From: Georgenia faecalis
Lineage (GTDB): Bacteria; Actinomycetota; Actinomycetes; Actinomycetales; Actinomycetaceae
Direction of reading: 5' to 3'
Length of the DNA: 64,000 nt
Assembly (NCBI RefSeq): GCF_003710105.1
Contig: NZ_CP033325.1
Coordinates: 62,001 to 126,000, forward strand
Positions 44,766 through 52,453 of the stretch are shown piece after piece. The number at the start of each line of letters is the position of its first letter. Positions within the stretch are counted from its first letter, which is position 1. The notes under the pieces were generated by a model, which saw only the letters and a program-made list of their open reading frames with translations, searched no databases and was not told where the DNA came from. The translations under genes and the position numbers were made by a program.

Positions 44766-45637
44766 GCGCGGACCTCTCCCGGCTCTCCCTCAACACCGCG
44801 ACGACGAAGTCGCTCACCCTGGACGAGGCGGTGGACGTCGCGGCGCGTGCCGGCCTCGGGGCGGTCGGCCTGTGGCGGGACCGTGTGGCCGAGGCCGGGC
44901 TCGAGCGTGCGGCCGCGGTCGTGCGCGAGGCCGGCCTGCGGGTCTCCTCCCTGTGCCGCGGCGGGTTCCTCACCGCGGTGGACGAGGCCGGTCAGCGCGC
45001 GGCGCTCGAGGACAACCGGGCCGCGATCGTCGAGGCGGCGACCCTCGGGACCCGCGAGCTTGTCATGGTGGTGGGCGGGCTGCCGGCGTGCCCGGAGCCG
45101 GGGACCGCCGCGCTGCCCGACGGCGACCGCGACCTCGTCGCCACGCGCCGGCGCGTCGCCGACCGGATCGGCGAGCTCGTGCCCTTCGCCGCCGAGCACG
45201 ACGTGCGCCTCGTCCTCGAGCCGATGAACCCGATCTTCGCCGCCGACCGCGGCGTGCTGTCGACGCTGGAGCAGTCGCTCGACCTCGCGGCGGACTTCCC
45301 GGCGGAGGCCGTGGGGGTCGTCGTCGACACCTATCACGTGTGGTGGGACCCGAAGCTGGCGTCGCAGATCGCCCGGGCCGGCGCCGAGGGGCGGCTCGCG
45401 GGCTACCAGGTGTGCGACTGGGTGCTCCCGCTCGCGGATGACGCCCTGCTCTCGCGCGGCTACATGGGTGACGGGTACGTCGACTTCGCCACGATCTCCC
45501 GGTGGGTCGGCGAGGCCGGGTACACCGGCGACGTCGAGGTCGAGATCTTCAACCAGGCGATCTGGGACGCCCCCGGTGACGAGGTCGTCGCCACGATCGC
45601 CGACCGCTACGACCGCCTGGTGCGCCCCTACCTCTGA
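44762..45637 (+). CDS. Sugar phosphate isomerase/epimerase (AP-endonuclease-2 TIM barrel)
   Basis: This 291-residue TIM barrel has metal ligands at the expected strand ends: Glu153 in LVLEPMNP, Asp189 and His192 in VVDTYHVWWDP, and Glu261 in VEVEIF. CDWVLPL and GDGYVDF are further family landmarks. Its GTG overlaps the Gfo/Idh stop codon, so the pair is co-translated and should work in sequence, for instance dehydrogenation followed by isomerisation, epimerisation or beta-elimination. It is distinct from the IolE-like protein at 2,336 in the window. The substrate is not identifiable. Confidence 0.88.
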   Translation: MSADLSRLSLNTATTKSLTLDEAVDVAARAGLGAVGLWRDRVAEAGLERAAAVVREAGLRVSSLCRGGFLTAVDEAGQRAALEDNRAAIVEAATLGTRELVMVVGGLPACPEPGTAALPDGDRDLVATRRRVADRIGELVPFAAEHDVRLVLEPMNPIFAADRGVLSTLEQSLDLAADFPAEAVGVVVDTYHVWWDPKLASQIARAGAEGRLAGYQVCDWVLPLADDALLSRGYMGDGYVDFATISRWVGEAGYTGDVEVEIFNQAIWDAPGDEVVATIADRYDRLVRPYL

Positions 45638-45698
45638 GCGCCGCTCGCGCGGGTGCGCCGCCCTCGGCGCGCCCATGCGCCCCGGTCCCATCGGTGAA

Positions 45699-45739
45699 CG
45701 TGCTGGATGTGGACCAACTGGTGGTCCGAACCCAGCACG
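45699..45739. repeat. 41-bp palindromic repeat, copy A
   Basis: Outer arms CGTGCTGG / CCAGCACG and inner arms GGACCA / TGGTCC form a long imperfect palindrome. It matches copy B at 46,971 at 33 of 41 positions in the same orientation, with outer arms identical. It lies between the isomerase stop and the end of the AbiEi-like gene. Confidence 0.85.
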
Positions 45740-45833
45740 TAGCCGGGTGCGAGCGCGGGCGCGGGCGCCGTCGAGGCTGGAGCGCCCACCGCGTCGCGCC
45801 GGGTGCCCGAGTCCCCCGCCGCGCCGCGTGCTT

Positions 45834-46790
45834 CTACCGCGCGGTGCAGTGCGGACTGCATCGCCGCAGTGCGCCGCCCCAGCCGCCGGCCCGCAGCGCC
45901 TCGGCGACCTGGACAGCCGTACGGCACGGGGCTCCCGCGACATGGCTCCACCGGTATCGCAGGGTGATCTCGCCCGACGCGAGCAGCGCGGCGTTGTCTC
46001 GCCACGTGTCCTCGTCGGTGCGCCCGCCCGGGTGCGCCAGCCGACCGTCGAGCTCGACCCGCACCCGGTGCGCGCGGTACCGGCAGTCGGCGCGGATCCA
46101 CGCCTCTCCCAGGCGCTCGCGCACCTGCAGCTCAGAGCGCGGGAGGCCGTGGGCTACCTCGACGCCGCGGCGGTAGCGCAGCTCGAGCGGGGACTCGACG
46201 CCGTGCGCCACCTCGGCGAGGACGTCACGGACCAGGTCCCGGTGCCGCAGCCTGCTGCGTGCCGTGGCGACGGCCCGGATCTCCTCCGGTCGGAGTGTGT
46301 TGGTGGCGCGCGTGAGGATCCCGACGACGTCGTCGAGCCGGTCGGCGCGCGCCACGAGGTCGAGCACAGTCTCGGGTGCCGTGGTCGCCCGCACCGCGCC
46401 CGACCACACCGCCGGCATGAGTCGTCGCCGATGAATGATGAGTCCCGGCTGTGGCTGGACGGTGCGCCTGAAGGGGACGCTCACCTCGATGGGCTCGTCG
46501 GGGCGCAGGCGGCGTGCCGTCGGCTTCTCGAACCACCACATGCTCGCGGCGGTGTGCGACAGTGCCGCGTCCCGGCCGGCGTAGCTCAGCGCGGCGAACG
46601 CGCGGGTCATCCAGTCCAGTGCCGCGTGGTGGTTGACGTACACGCCCGGATGCAACCGGCGCCACCGCCCGGTCACGACCTGGTGCCGCAACCACGTCGC
46701 TGAAGCCCCGAGCTCGAGGACCTGGCGGCGAGTCACGACGAAGTGCTGGCGGCCGGCGAGACGGTCGATCCTGGCGCGGTCCGGCGTCAT
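45834..46790 (-). CDS. AbiEi-antitoxin-like winged helix with C-terminal DUF559 (Vsr-like) domain
   Basis: This 318-residue protein has an N-terminal AbiEi-type winged-helix domain (about residues 5-60: DRLAGRQHFVVTRRQVLELG, GRWRRLHPGVYV), a middle region with AALSHTAASMWW, and a C-terminal DUF559-like domain. The last shows RVRVELDGRLAH, DTWRDNAALLASG and LRYRWSHV, resembling Vsr/PD-(D/E)xK nucleases. Such proteins are common solitary genes in actinobacteria. No AbiEii toxin is adjacent. The gene is bracketed by two direct copies of a 41-bp palindrome. It might act in genome defence, as an orphan antitoxin, or as part of a mobile cassette; none of these is shown. Confidence 0.78.
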   Translation of the reverse strand: MTPDRARIDRLAGRQHFVVTRRQVLELGASATWLRHQVVTGRWRRLHPGVYVNHHAALDWMTRAFAALSYAGRDAALSHTAASMWWFEKPTARRLRPDEPIEVSVPFRRTVQPQPGLIIHRRRLMPAVWSGAVRATTAPETVLDLVARADRLDDVVGILTRATNTLRPEEIRAVATARSRLRHRDLVRDVLAEVAHGVESPLELRYRRGVEVAHGLPRSELQVRERLGEAWIRADCRYRAHRVRVELDGRLAHPGGRTDEDTWRDNAALLASGEITLRYRWSHVAGAPCRTAVQVAEALRAGGWGGALRRCSPHCTAR

Positions 46791-46970
46791 GCGGCCCACC
46801 GTGCTCGACGGCGGGTGCCTGCCGCGGCGTGACGGCACGGAGTTGTGGACGGCGGCGCTCGGACTCCCGCTGTGGAGGCAGGCCCGGGAGGCGGTAGCGC
46901 TCGCGAGGCGCGACGTTGGCGAGGGCGGGAGCGCTGGGCTGGCGCGAGGACGGGGCGCGACGACGTTCAC
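46791..46970. other. Gene-free stretch upstream of the AbiEi-like gene
   Basis: About 180 bp without a gene; it should hold the AbiEi-like promoter but I could not pick out a clear one. Confidence 0.4.
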
Positions 46971-47011
46971 CGTGCTGGATATGGACTCGCAGGTGGTCCT
47001 TTCCCAGCACG
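46971..47011. repeat. 41-bp palindromic repeat, copy B
   Basis: CGTGCTGG / CCAGCACG outer arms with GGAC / GTCC inside, matching copy A at 33 of 41 positions in direct orientation. It lies 180 bp upstream of the AbiEi-like start and 60 bp past the end of the flavoprotein gene. Confidence 0.85.
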
Positions 47012-47070
47012 TTGCGGTGGGGAGCGCGGGGCTGCGCGAGCGTGGGCCGGTGCTCCGCCAACCGCCCTGG

Positions 47071-49137
47071 TCAGCGGATGTTCTGGTCCTCCCGGTACTC
47101 GCGCCAGACGTTCTCGAAGAAGTCGTCGGCCTCCGGGATCGGCCGGCGCGGGCGCCACGCGATGTCGACCTCCCCCGCCTCGCTCGCCGACGCCGGGTCC
47201 GCCGCGCGGTGCGCCGTCCACGAGACCTCCTGGACGGCGTCGTCGAGGGCGCCGTCGTCCAGGGCGAACCGGAAGAGGTCGGGCAGGTCGAGCTCCCGCG
47301 CCGCGTCGGGCCCGTACCCGACGAGCGGCAGCGAGCCGCCCGGGTCGGTGTAGAGGACCGATCCGCGGGAGCGGCCGCCGTTGTCGACGTAGTCGGCCAT
47401 CGCCGTGAGGTAGACCTGGGCGGTGGTGAGGATGTCCCGCACGAGGAAGGCGCGGTTGACCGCACGGCGCGACCCGGCGTCGGCGACGACGAGGTCCCGG
47501 TAGGTGCCGAGCCACTCCTCGACCTGCTCGAGCGCCTCGGCGATCGACCGGCGCGAGCGCACGGGACCGGCCTTGGCGCTCATGAGCTCGCCGGCGGCGC
47601 TCAGCAGGTCACCGGTGTTGTCCTCGGCGCCCTGCGCGGCCCGCGCCGTCGCCCGCCCGACCAGCTCGACGGCGTCCCGCAGGGCCGGCTCGGCGGCCGC
47701 GACGAATGCCGCCTCGGCCACCGGCTCCGCGCCGCGCTGCGCCGCGATGAACTGCGCCGCCCGGGTCGCGCCGACCTGCCCGCTGTTGAGCGCCGCGCCG
47801 CCGGGGCGGTAGACGCCGTGGGCGCCGCCGGCCTCGCCCACGGGGAAGAAGCCCGGCAGGTTCGACTGCCACCAGGCGTCCACGAGCAGCCCGCCGTTGT
47901 TGTGCTGGGCGCACACGTCCACCTCGAGCATCTCCCGCTCGAGGTCCACGTACGGGTTCTTGTTGAGGTAGAACTCGTAGGCGGGCAGGTTCATGTGCTT
48001 GAGCCGCTCGATCGGCGTCCCGAAGAGCACGCCGGCCTTCTCGAGGTAGGCGTACGCCTCGGGGTCGAGGGCGGAGGGGTCGAACTCCTCGCGCACGGGG
48101 TTGCGCCGGAAGTCGAGGTACACGCGCCGGCCGCGCAGCACCGTCTCGCGGTAGACGAGCAGGTCGATGAGCGAGGAGCCGTCGCGGGCCTTGCGCACGT
48201 CGAAGGGCCATTGGTAGCCCTTGAGGAAGGTCAGCGTCATGAGCCGGCCGTAGTCCGGGATCGCCTCGGTGAGGAACTCCCGCTCGTCGCCGCCGTCGTC
48301 GTCGGTGGAGACGAACCGGGGGACGACCTGCATGTACGTGCCCGAGACGTTCCACCGCGGCTTGGTCGAGGCCAGGCCGAACTGCCACTCGGTGACGCCC
48401 TTGCCCCGGACGCCGGCCCGGTAGGCGGCCCCCGACGCGCCCCACTGGCCGTGGGGGAAGACGCGGACGGCGTAGAGGCCGGCCGGCCCGCCCGTGGCGT
48501 AGACGACGTTGGTGCAGCGCACGAGCAGGTAGGGGCTGCGCTCGCCGTCGTGGGGGACGTCGGTGCGCAGGAGCAGCAGGCCGGCGACCGCGCCGTCATG
48601 GTGCAGGACGTCGACGACGCGGCACTCGGAGTACACGCGGGTGCCGTTCGCCCGCACGCGCTTCTCGAGCTGCTCGACCATGCTCCGCGAGGTGTAGGGG
48701 CCCACGGAGGTCGCGCGCTGGCGCGGGTCGTGGTCGGTCTTGTACCCGACGAACTCCCCGTAGCGGTTCTGGGGGAAGGGGACGCCGAGGTCGGCGAGGT
48801 GGAGGAAGGCGCGCGCCGAGAGCGCGGCCTCGGCCAGGGCGTTGTCCCCGTCCATCGCGCCGCCCGCGAAGAGGGTCTGGGCCATCTCCCGCACCGAGTC
48901 GCCCGTGTCGCCGGAGAGTGTGAGCTTGTAGTACGTCTGCTTGTCCGAGCCCGCGTTGCGGCTGGCGCCCGCCCCGACCTTGTCGGTCACCATGACGACG
49001 TCGTCCTGGCCGAACTCGACGAGCCGCTCGGCGGCGCAGTACCCGGCCGAGCCGGTGCCGACGACGACGGTGTTGGCGGTGATGACGGGCACCTCGCGCC
49101 CGGCGATGCGCAGGGTCCGGGGCTCGTGGCTGCTCAC
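47071..49137 (-). CDS. Stand-alone fumarate-reductase-like FAD-dependent oxidoreductase
   Basis: This 688-residue flavoprotein of the succinate dehydrogenase/fumarate reductase superfamily has an FAD-binding motif VVGTGSAG at residues 25-32. GAGASRNAGSDKQTYY comes in the place of the flavin loop, and VVYATGGPAG, CAQHNNGGLLVD and FFPVGEAGGAHGVYRPGGAALNSGQ supply the second FAD-binding region. There is no Fe-S or membrane-anchor subunit gene beside it and no signal peptide, so it is probably a soluble enzyme. GAGGAG lies 7 nt before the GTG. It follows the SDR gene by 17 bp in one operon whose promoter overlaps the LacI-type operator. Its substrate and electron acceptor are unknown. Confidence 0.87.
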   Translation of the reverse strand: MSSHEPRTLRIAGREVPVITANTVVVGTGSAGYCAAERLVEFGQDDVVMVTDKVGAGASRNAGSDKQTYYKLTLSGDTGDSVREMAQTLFAGGAMDGDNALAEAALSARAFLHLADLGVPFPQNRYGEFVGYKTDHDPRQRATSVGPYTSRSMVEQLEKRVRANGTRVYSECRVVDVLHHDGAVAGLLLLRTDVPHDGERSPYLLVRCTNVVYATGGPAGLYAVRVFPHGQWGASGAAYRAGVRGKGVTEWQFGLASTKPRWNVSGTYMQVVPRFVSTDDDGGDEREFLTEAIPDYGRLMTLTFLKGYQWPFDVRKARDGSSLIDLLVYRETVLRGRRVYLDFRRNPVREEFDPSALDPEAYAYLEKAGVLFGTPIERLKHMNLPAYEFYLNKNPYVDLEREMLEVDVCAQHNNGGLLVDAWWQSNLPGFFPVGEAGGAHGVYRPGGAALNSGQVGATRAAQFIAAQRGAEPVAEAAFVAAAEPALRDAVELVGRATARAAQGAEDNTGDLLSAAGELMSAKAGPVRSRRSIAEALEQVEEWLGTYRDLVVADAGSRRAVNRAFLVRDILTTAQVYLTAMADYVDNGGRSRGSVLYTDPGGSLPLVGYGPDAARELDLPDLFRFALDDGALDDAVQEVSWTAHRAADPASASEAGEVDIAWRPRRPIPEADDFFENVWREYREDQNIR

Positions 49138-49154
49138 GGAGTCGCTCCTCGCGG

Positions 49155-49928
49155 TCACAGGGTGGGGATGTGCATGCCGCCGTCGACGTTGATGACGTCG
49201 CCGGTGGAGTAGGGCATCTGGCCGGCGACGAGCTGCGCGACCGCACCGCCGACGTCGGAGGGCCGGCCCCAGCGCGGGATCGGGGCGCCGCCGGCGGCGA
49301 AGAAGGCGTCGTACTTGGCCGAGACGCCCGCCGTCATGTCGGTCGCGATGATGCCGGGGCGGATCTCGTAGACGAGGATCCCCTCCGGCGCCAGGCGCGC
49401 CGCCCACAACTGGGTCGACATCGCCATCCCCGCCTTGGAGAGGCAGTACTCGCCACGGTTGGTCGAGACGGTGACGGCGGACGTCGAGGAGACGTTGACG
49501 ATGGTGCCGACCGGCTCGTCGGGCAGTGCCGTGAGCTCCCCGCGCCGCTCGACCATCGTGCGGGCGACGAGCTGGGTGAGGAAGTAGGGGCCGCGCAGGT
49601 TGATGTCCATGACGCGGTCGTAGCTCTCCGGGGTCGCGACGAGGAGGTCGTCGCGCACCGCGGGGGCGACGCCGGCGTTGTTGACGAGGACCTCGATGCG
49701 TCCCCACCGCTCGAGCGTGGCGTCGACGTAGCGCCGGTGGTCGGCGAGCTCGGCGACGGAGCCGCGGACGTAGATCGCCTCGCCCCGCTCGCGGAGTGAG
49801 GCCATGAGATCGGCGGGCTCCTCCCGGGTGGCGAGGATCGCGACGGCGAAGCCCTCGTCCATGAGCCGGGTGGTGATGCCCAGTCCGATGCCGCGGTTGC
49901 CCCCGGTCACCATCGCTACCTTCGGCAC
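49155..49928 (-). CDS. Short-chain dehydrogenase/reductase
   Basis: This 257-residue classical SDR binds NAD(P) through TGGNRGIG (residues 8-15). It has NNAG at 83-86, catalytic Ser around 147, and the Tyr161-x-x-x-Lys165 pair in YCLSK. The C-terminus ends INVDGGMHIPTL. No basic residue follows the second strand to settle NADP over NAD. The GTG start is preceded by GAGAGGACGAGAC. It is first in an operon with the large flavoprotein and sits about 70 bp from the LacI-type operator at 49,998. A sugar, sugar-acid or polyol substrate is likely from context. Confidence 0.9.
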   Translation of the reverse strand: MPKVAMVTGGNRGIGLGITTRLMDEGFAVAILATREEPADLMASLRERGEAIYVRGSVAELADHRRYVDATLERWGRIEVLVNNAGVAPAVRDDLLVATPESYDRVMDINLRGPYFLTQLVARTMVERRGELTALPDEPVGTIVNVSSTSAVTVSTNRGEYCLSKAGMAMSTQLWAARLAPEGILVYEIRPGIIATDMTAGVSAKYDAFFAAGGAPIPRWGRPSDVGGAVAQLVAGQMPYSTGDVINVDGGMHIPTL

Positions 49929-49972
49929 GTCTCGTCCTCTCCGTCGAGTGCGGGCGCGCGCGCCGCCCGGTC

Positions 49973-50002
49973 ATCATGGCGCAGGGCGGGCGCATGGGGC
50001 AA
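49973..50002 (-). promoter_or_regulatory. Promoter of the SDR-flavoprotein operon
   Basis: On the minus strand TTGCCC (50002-49997), 18 nt, CATGAT (49978-49973). The -35 lies inside the LacI-type operator. Confidence 0.55.
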
Positions 50003-50011
50003 GCGCTTTCC
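49998..50011. promoter_or_regulatory. LacI-type operator, site 4
   Basis: GGCAAGCGCTTTCC in the divergent gap, 70 bp upstream of the SDR start and overlapping its -35. Confidence 0.72.
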
Positions 50012-50248
50012 CCGCGACGGGTCCGCTCGGGTCCGGACCCAGCTGGTCGCGCGCCGGTCGGCGGGGCGCGGGGTGGCTCTCGACCACCGCCACGCCGGCC
50101 GCCGGACAAAAGCGTCCGCCGCCCCCGGGCCGCCCCGGCGTTGCGGTGACGCCCGCCCCGCCCCCGCCGGGAGCCTCGCCGGCGAGCGTGCCGAGCGCGA
50201 CATCCTGCGGCTCCCAGGTCACAACGTGATGTCGATCACGAATCGGCC
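50012..50248. other. Middle of the SDR/Liv divergent region
   Basis: Part of a 397-bp gene-free gap. Apart from the two flanking promoters and operators I see only GC-rich sequence with no clear extra site. Confidence 0.4.
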
Positions 50249-50278
50249 TTGCGCCGCGGGCACCCCAGGCCCTACTGT
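50249..50278 (+). promoter_or_regulatory. Promoter of the Liv-type ABC importer operon
   Basis: TTGCGC (50249-50254), 18 nt, TACTGT (50273-50278). The LacI-type operator starts 2 bp after the -10, as at the Gfo/Idh promoter. Confidence 0.6.
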
Positions 50279-50280
50279 CC

Positions 50281-50294
50281 GGAAAGCGCTTTCG
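50281..50294. promoter_or_regulatory. LacI-type operator, site 5
   Basis: GGAAAGCGCTTTCG, 31 bp before the binding-protein ATG, directly downstream of the -10. Confidence 0.75.
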
Positions 50295-50325
50295 AGCGCG
50301 CCTGAGACCAATGGAGGAGGACGGG

Positions 50326-51558
50326 ATGTCGACGAAGACGTTGGCCCGATGGGGTGGGATGACCGCAGTCGCGGCCCTGGCACTGGGAGCATGCAGCTCC
50401 GGTGGCGGCGGCGGCACGGAGACCGGCGGAGGCGGCGAGGACGACCCGATCCGCATCGGCGTCTCCCTGCCCCTGACGGGTGACTTCGCCGAGCCCGGCA
50501 AGGGCGTCGAGCGCGGCTACGAGGCGTGGGCGGAGCAGGTCAACAGCAACGGCGGTCTGCTCGGGCGCCAGGTCGAGCTCGTCATCCTCGACGACGCCTC
50601 CGACGCCGGCCGCGTGGTCTCCGACTACGAGGCCCTCATCGCCCAGGAGGAGGTCGACCTGCTCTTCGGTCCCTTCTCCACCCGCCTCGTCGTCCCGGCC
50701 TCCCGCGTGGCCTCGGAGTACGGGATGCTCTTCGTCGAGCCGGCCGCCGCGGCCGCCGAGGTCTTCGAGAACGGCTTCGAGAACATCTTCTACGCGGCGC
50801 CCGCCATCGCGCCCGACCACTACAACCACCTCGCCGAGTACATCCTCGCCCTGCCCGAGGACCAGCGCCCGCAGACCATGGCGGTCGCGGCGATGGACGA
50901 CCCGTTCGCCCAGGGCACCGCCTACGGCCTGCGGGACAAGCTCGCCGAGGGCGGCGTGGACGTGGTCGTCGACGAGGTCTACCCGCCGAACGCCACCGAC
51001 ATGAGCGCGATCGCCGCGCAGATCGTCGACGCCGACCCCGACCTGGTCGTCGGCGGCACGCAGTACCAGGACGCGGTCAACCTCATCCTCGCGCTCCAGC
51101 AGCTCAACTACCAGCCGCGGATGGCGGCCTTCTCCACCGCCCCGACCAACCCCGAGTTCCTCGAGGCCATCGGCGGGGCCGTGGACGGGATCCTCTCGCC
51201 GACCGGCTACTCGCTGGCTGCGGAGTGGCCCTCCAACGCCGAGTTCATCGAGGTGCACAACGAGCTGCACGGCATCGACCCGGGCGAGGACGAGGCCAAC
51301 GGCTACACCACCGGCCAGGTGGTCCAGGCCGCCGTCGAGGCCGTGGGCTGCGCCGAGCAGGGCGAGTGCCAGCAGGAGCTCATCGACTGGCTCCACGAGA
51401 ACACCGTGGAGACCGTCGTCGGGCCGCTGGCCTGGGACGAGGCGGGCCGCCCCAACGGCGCGCACATGATCCTGCAGTACGTCGGCGAGGAGATCCAGAT
51501 CGTGCTGCCGGGCGACACCGCGCAGGCCGAGCTCGTCTACCCCAAGCCGGAGTGGTGA
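50326..51558 (+). CDS. Liv-type ABC transporter substrate-binding lipoprotein
   Basis: This 410-residue type I periplasmic-binding-like protein has lipobox LALGACSS with the lipid-anchored Cys near residue 23 and a Gly-rich linker. The mature domain starts DDPIRIGVSLPLTGDFAEPG, typical of LivK/AmiC-like receptors. AGGAGG lies 5 nt before the ATG. It leads a complete operon of two permeases and two ATPases. This family carries branched-chain amino acids, urea, amides and, in some cases, aromatic or other carboxylates. Here the LacI-type operator and the neighbouring sugar-acid genes suggest a sugar-derived acid or glycoside, which would be unusual. Confidence 0.92.
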   Translation: MSTKTLARWGGMTAVAALALGACSSGGGGGTETGGGGEDDPIRIGVSLPLTGDFAEPGKGVERGYEAWAEQVNSNGGLLGRQVELVILDDASDAGRVVSDYEALIAQEEVDLLFGPFSTRLVVPASRVASEYGMLFVEPAAAAAEVFENGFENIFYAAPAIAPDHYNHLAEYILALPEDQRPQTMAVAAMDDPFAQGTAYGLRDKLAEGGVDVVVDEVYPPNATDMSAIAAQIVDADPDLVVGGTQYQDAVNLILALQQLNYQPRMAAFSTAPTNPEFLEAIGGAVDGILSPTGYSLAAEWPSNAEFIEVHNELHGIDPGEDEANGYTTGQVVQAAVEAVGCAEQGECQQELIDWLHENTVETVVGPLAWDEAGRPNGAHMILQYVGEEIQIVLPGDTAQAELVYPKPEW

Positions 51559-51565
51559 CAGACCT

Positions 51566-52453
51566 GTGGTCTCCGGAGCCCTGCTCTTCCAGAGCCTGAT
51601 CCTCGGCATCCTGCTGGGCGGCCTGTACGCCCTGCTGGCCGCCGGCCTCACCCTCTACTTCGGCATCATGCGGGTCGTCATGCTCGCGCACTCCGCCTTC
51701 ATCATCCTGTCGGCGTACCTGGCATGGCGCTTCGCGACGCTGACCGGCCTCGACCCGCTGCTCTCGCTGGTCGTCACCGTGCCGCTGTTCTTCCTCATCG
51801 GGTTCGCCATCCAGCGCTGGCTGCTGTCCCGGCTGCGGCCGGCGACGATGACGATGATGTCGGTGCTCCTCACCATCGCCATCGCCCTCATCATCGAGGG
51901 CCTGCTCGGCATGGCGTTCACCGGCACCCAGCGGCGCATCAACCTGCCCTACGGCTCGAGCAGCGTCAATCTCTTCGGCGCCGCCATCCCCGTCGTCCAG
52001 ATCGTCTCCTTCGCCCTGGCGGCGCTCAGCCTGGCCGCGCTGTACCTCCTCCTCAAGAAGACGCGGTTCGGGCGGGCCCTGCGCGCAACGATCCAGCACA
52101 AGGAGGCGGCGCAGCTCGTCGGCATCGACACCGCCAAGGTGTCCGGGTACGGGTTCGGCCTCGGGCTGGCCACCGCCGCCGTCGGCGGTGCGGCCCTGTC
52201 CCTCCAGGCGACGATCTACCCCTCGCTGCACTGGCACTGGATCGGCCCGCTGATGGCGATCATCGTCGTCGGGGGGCTGGGCAGCATCCCCGGTGCGGCG
52301 CTGGCCGCCCTCCTTCTCGGGATCATGCGCGTCATGCTCGAGATCCCCATGGGGCCGACGTGGGCCCAGACCATCTTCTACCTCGCCCTGTTCCTGACCC
52401 TCATGGTCCGGCCCCAGGGGTTCTTCGGAGGTCGTCTTGCCCAGCGCTTCTAG
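51566..52453 (+). CDS. Liv-type ABC transporter permease, LivH-like
   Basis: This 295-residue membrane permease with about eight transmembrane segments starts LLFQSLILGILLGGLYALLAAGLTLYFGIMR, the standard opening of LivH proteins. VGGLGSIPGAALAALLLG is the conserved C-terminal loop. The GTG begins 8 bp after the binding-protein stop with only a weak ribosome-binding site. It overlaps the next permease gene by 17 bp. It forms the pore together with the LivM-like subunit. Confidence 0.92.
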   Translation: MVSGALLFQSLILGILLGGLYALLAAGLTLYFGIMRVVMLAHSAFIILSAYLAWRFATLTGLDPLLSLVVTVPLFFLIGFAIQRWLLSRLRPATMTMMSVLLTIAIALIIEGLLGMAFTGTQRRINLPYGSSSVNLFGAAIPVVQIVSFALAALSLAALYLLLKKTRFGRALRATIQHKEAAQLVGIDTAKVSGYGFGLGLATAAVGGAALSLQATIYPSLHWHWIGPLMAIIVVGGLGSIPGAALAALLLGIMRVMLEIPMGPTWAQTIFYLALFLTLMVRPQGFFGGRLAQRF

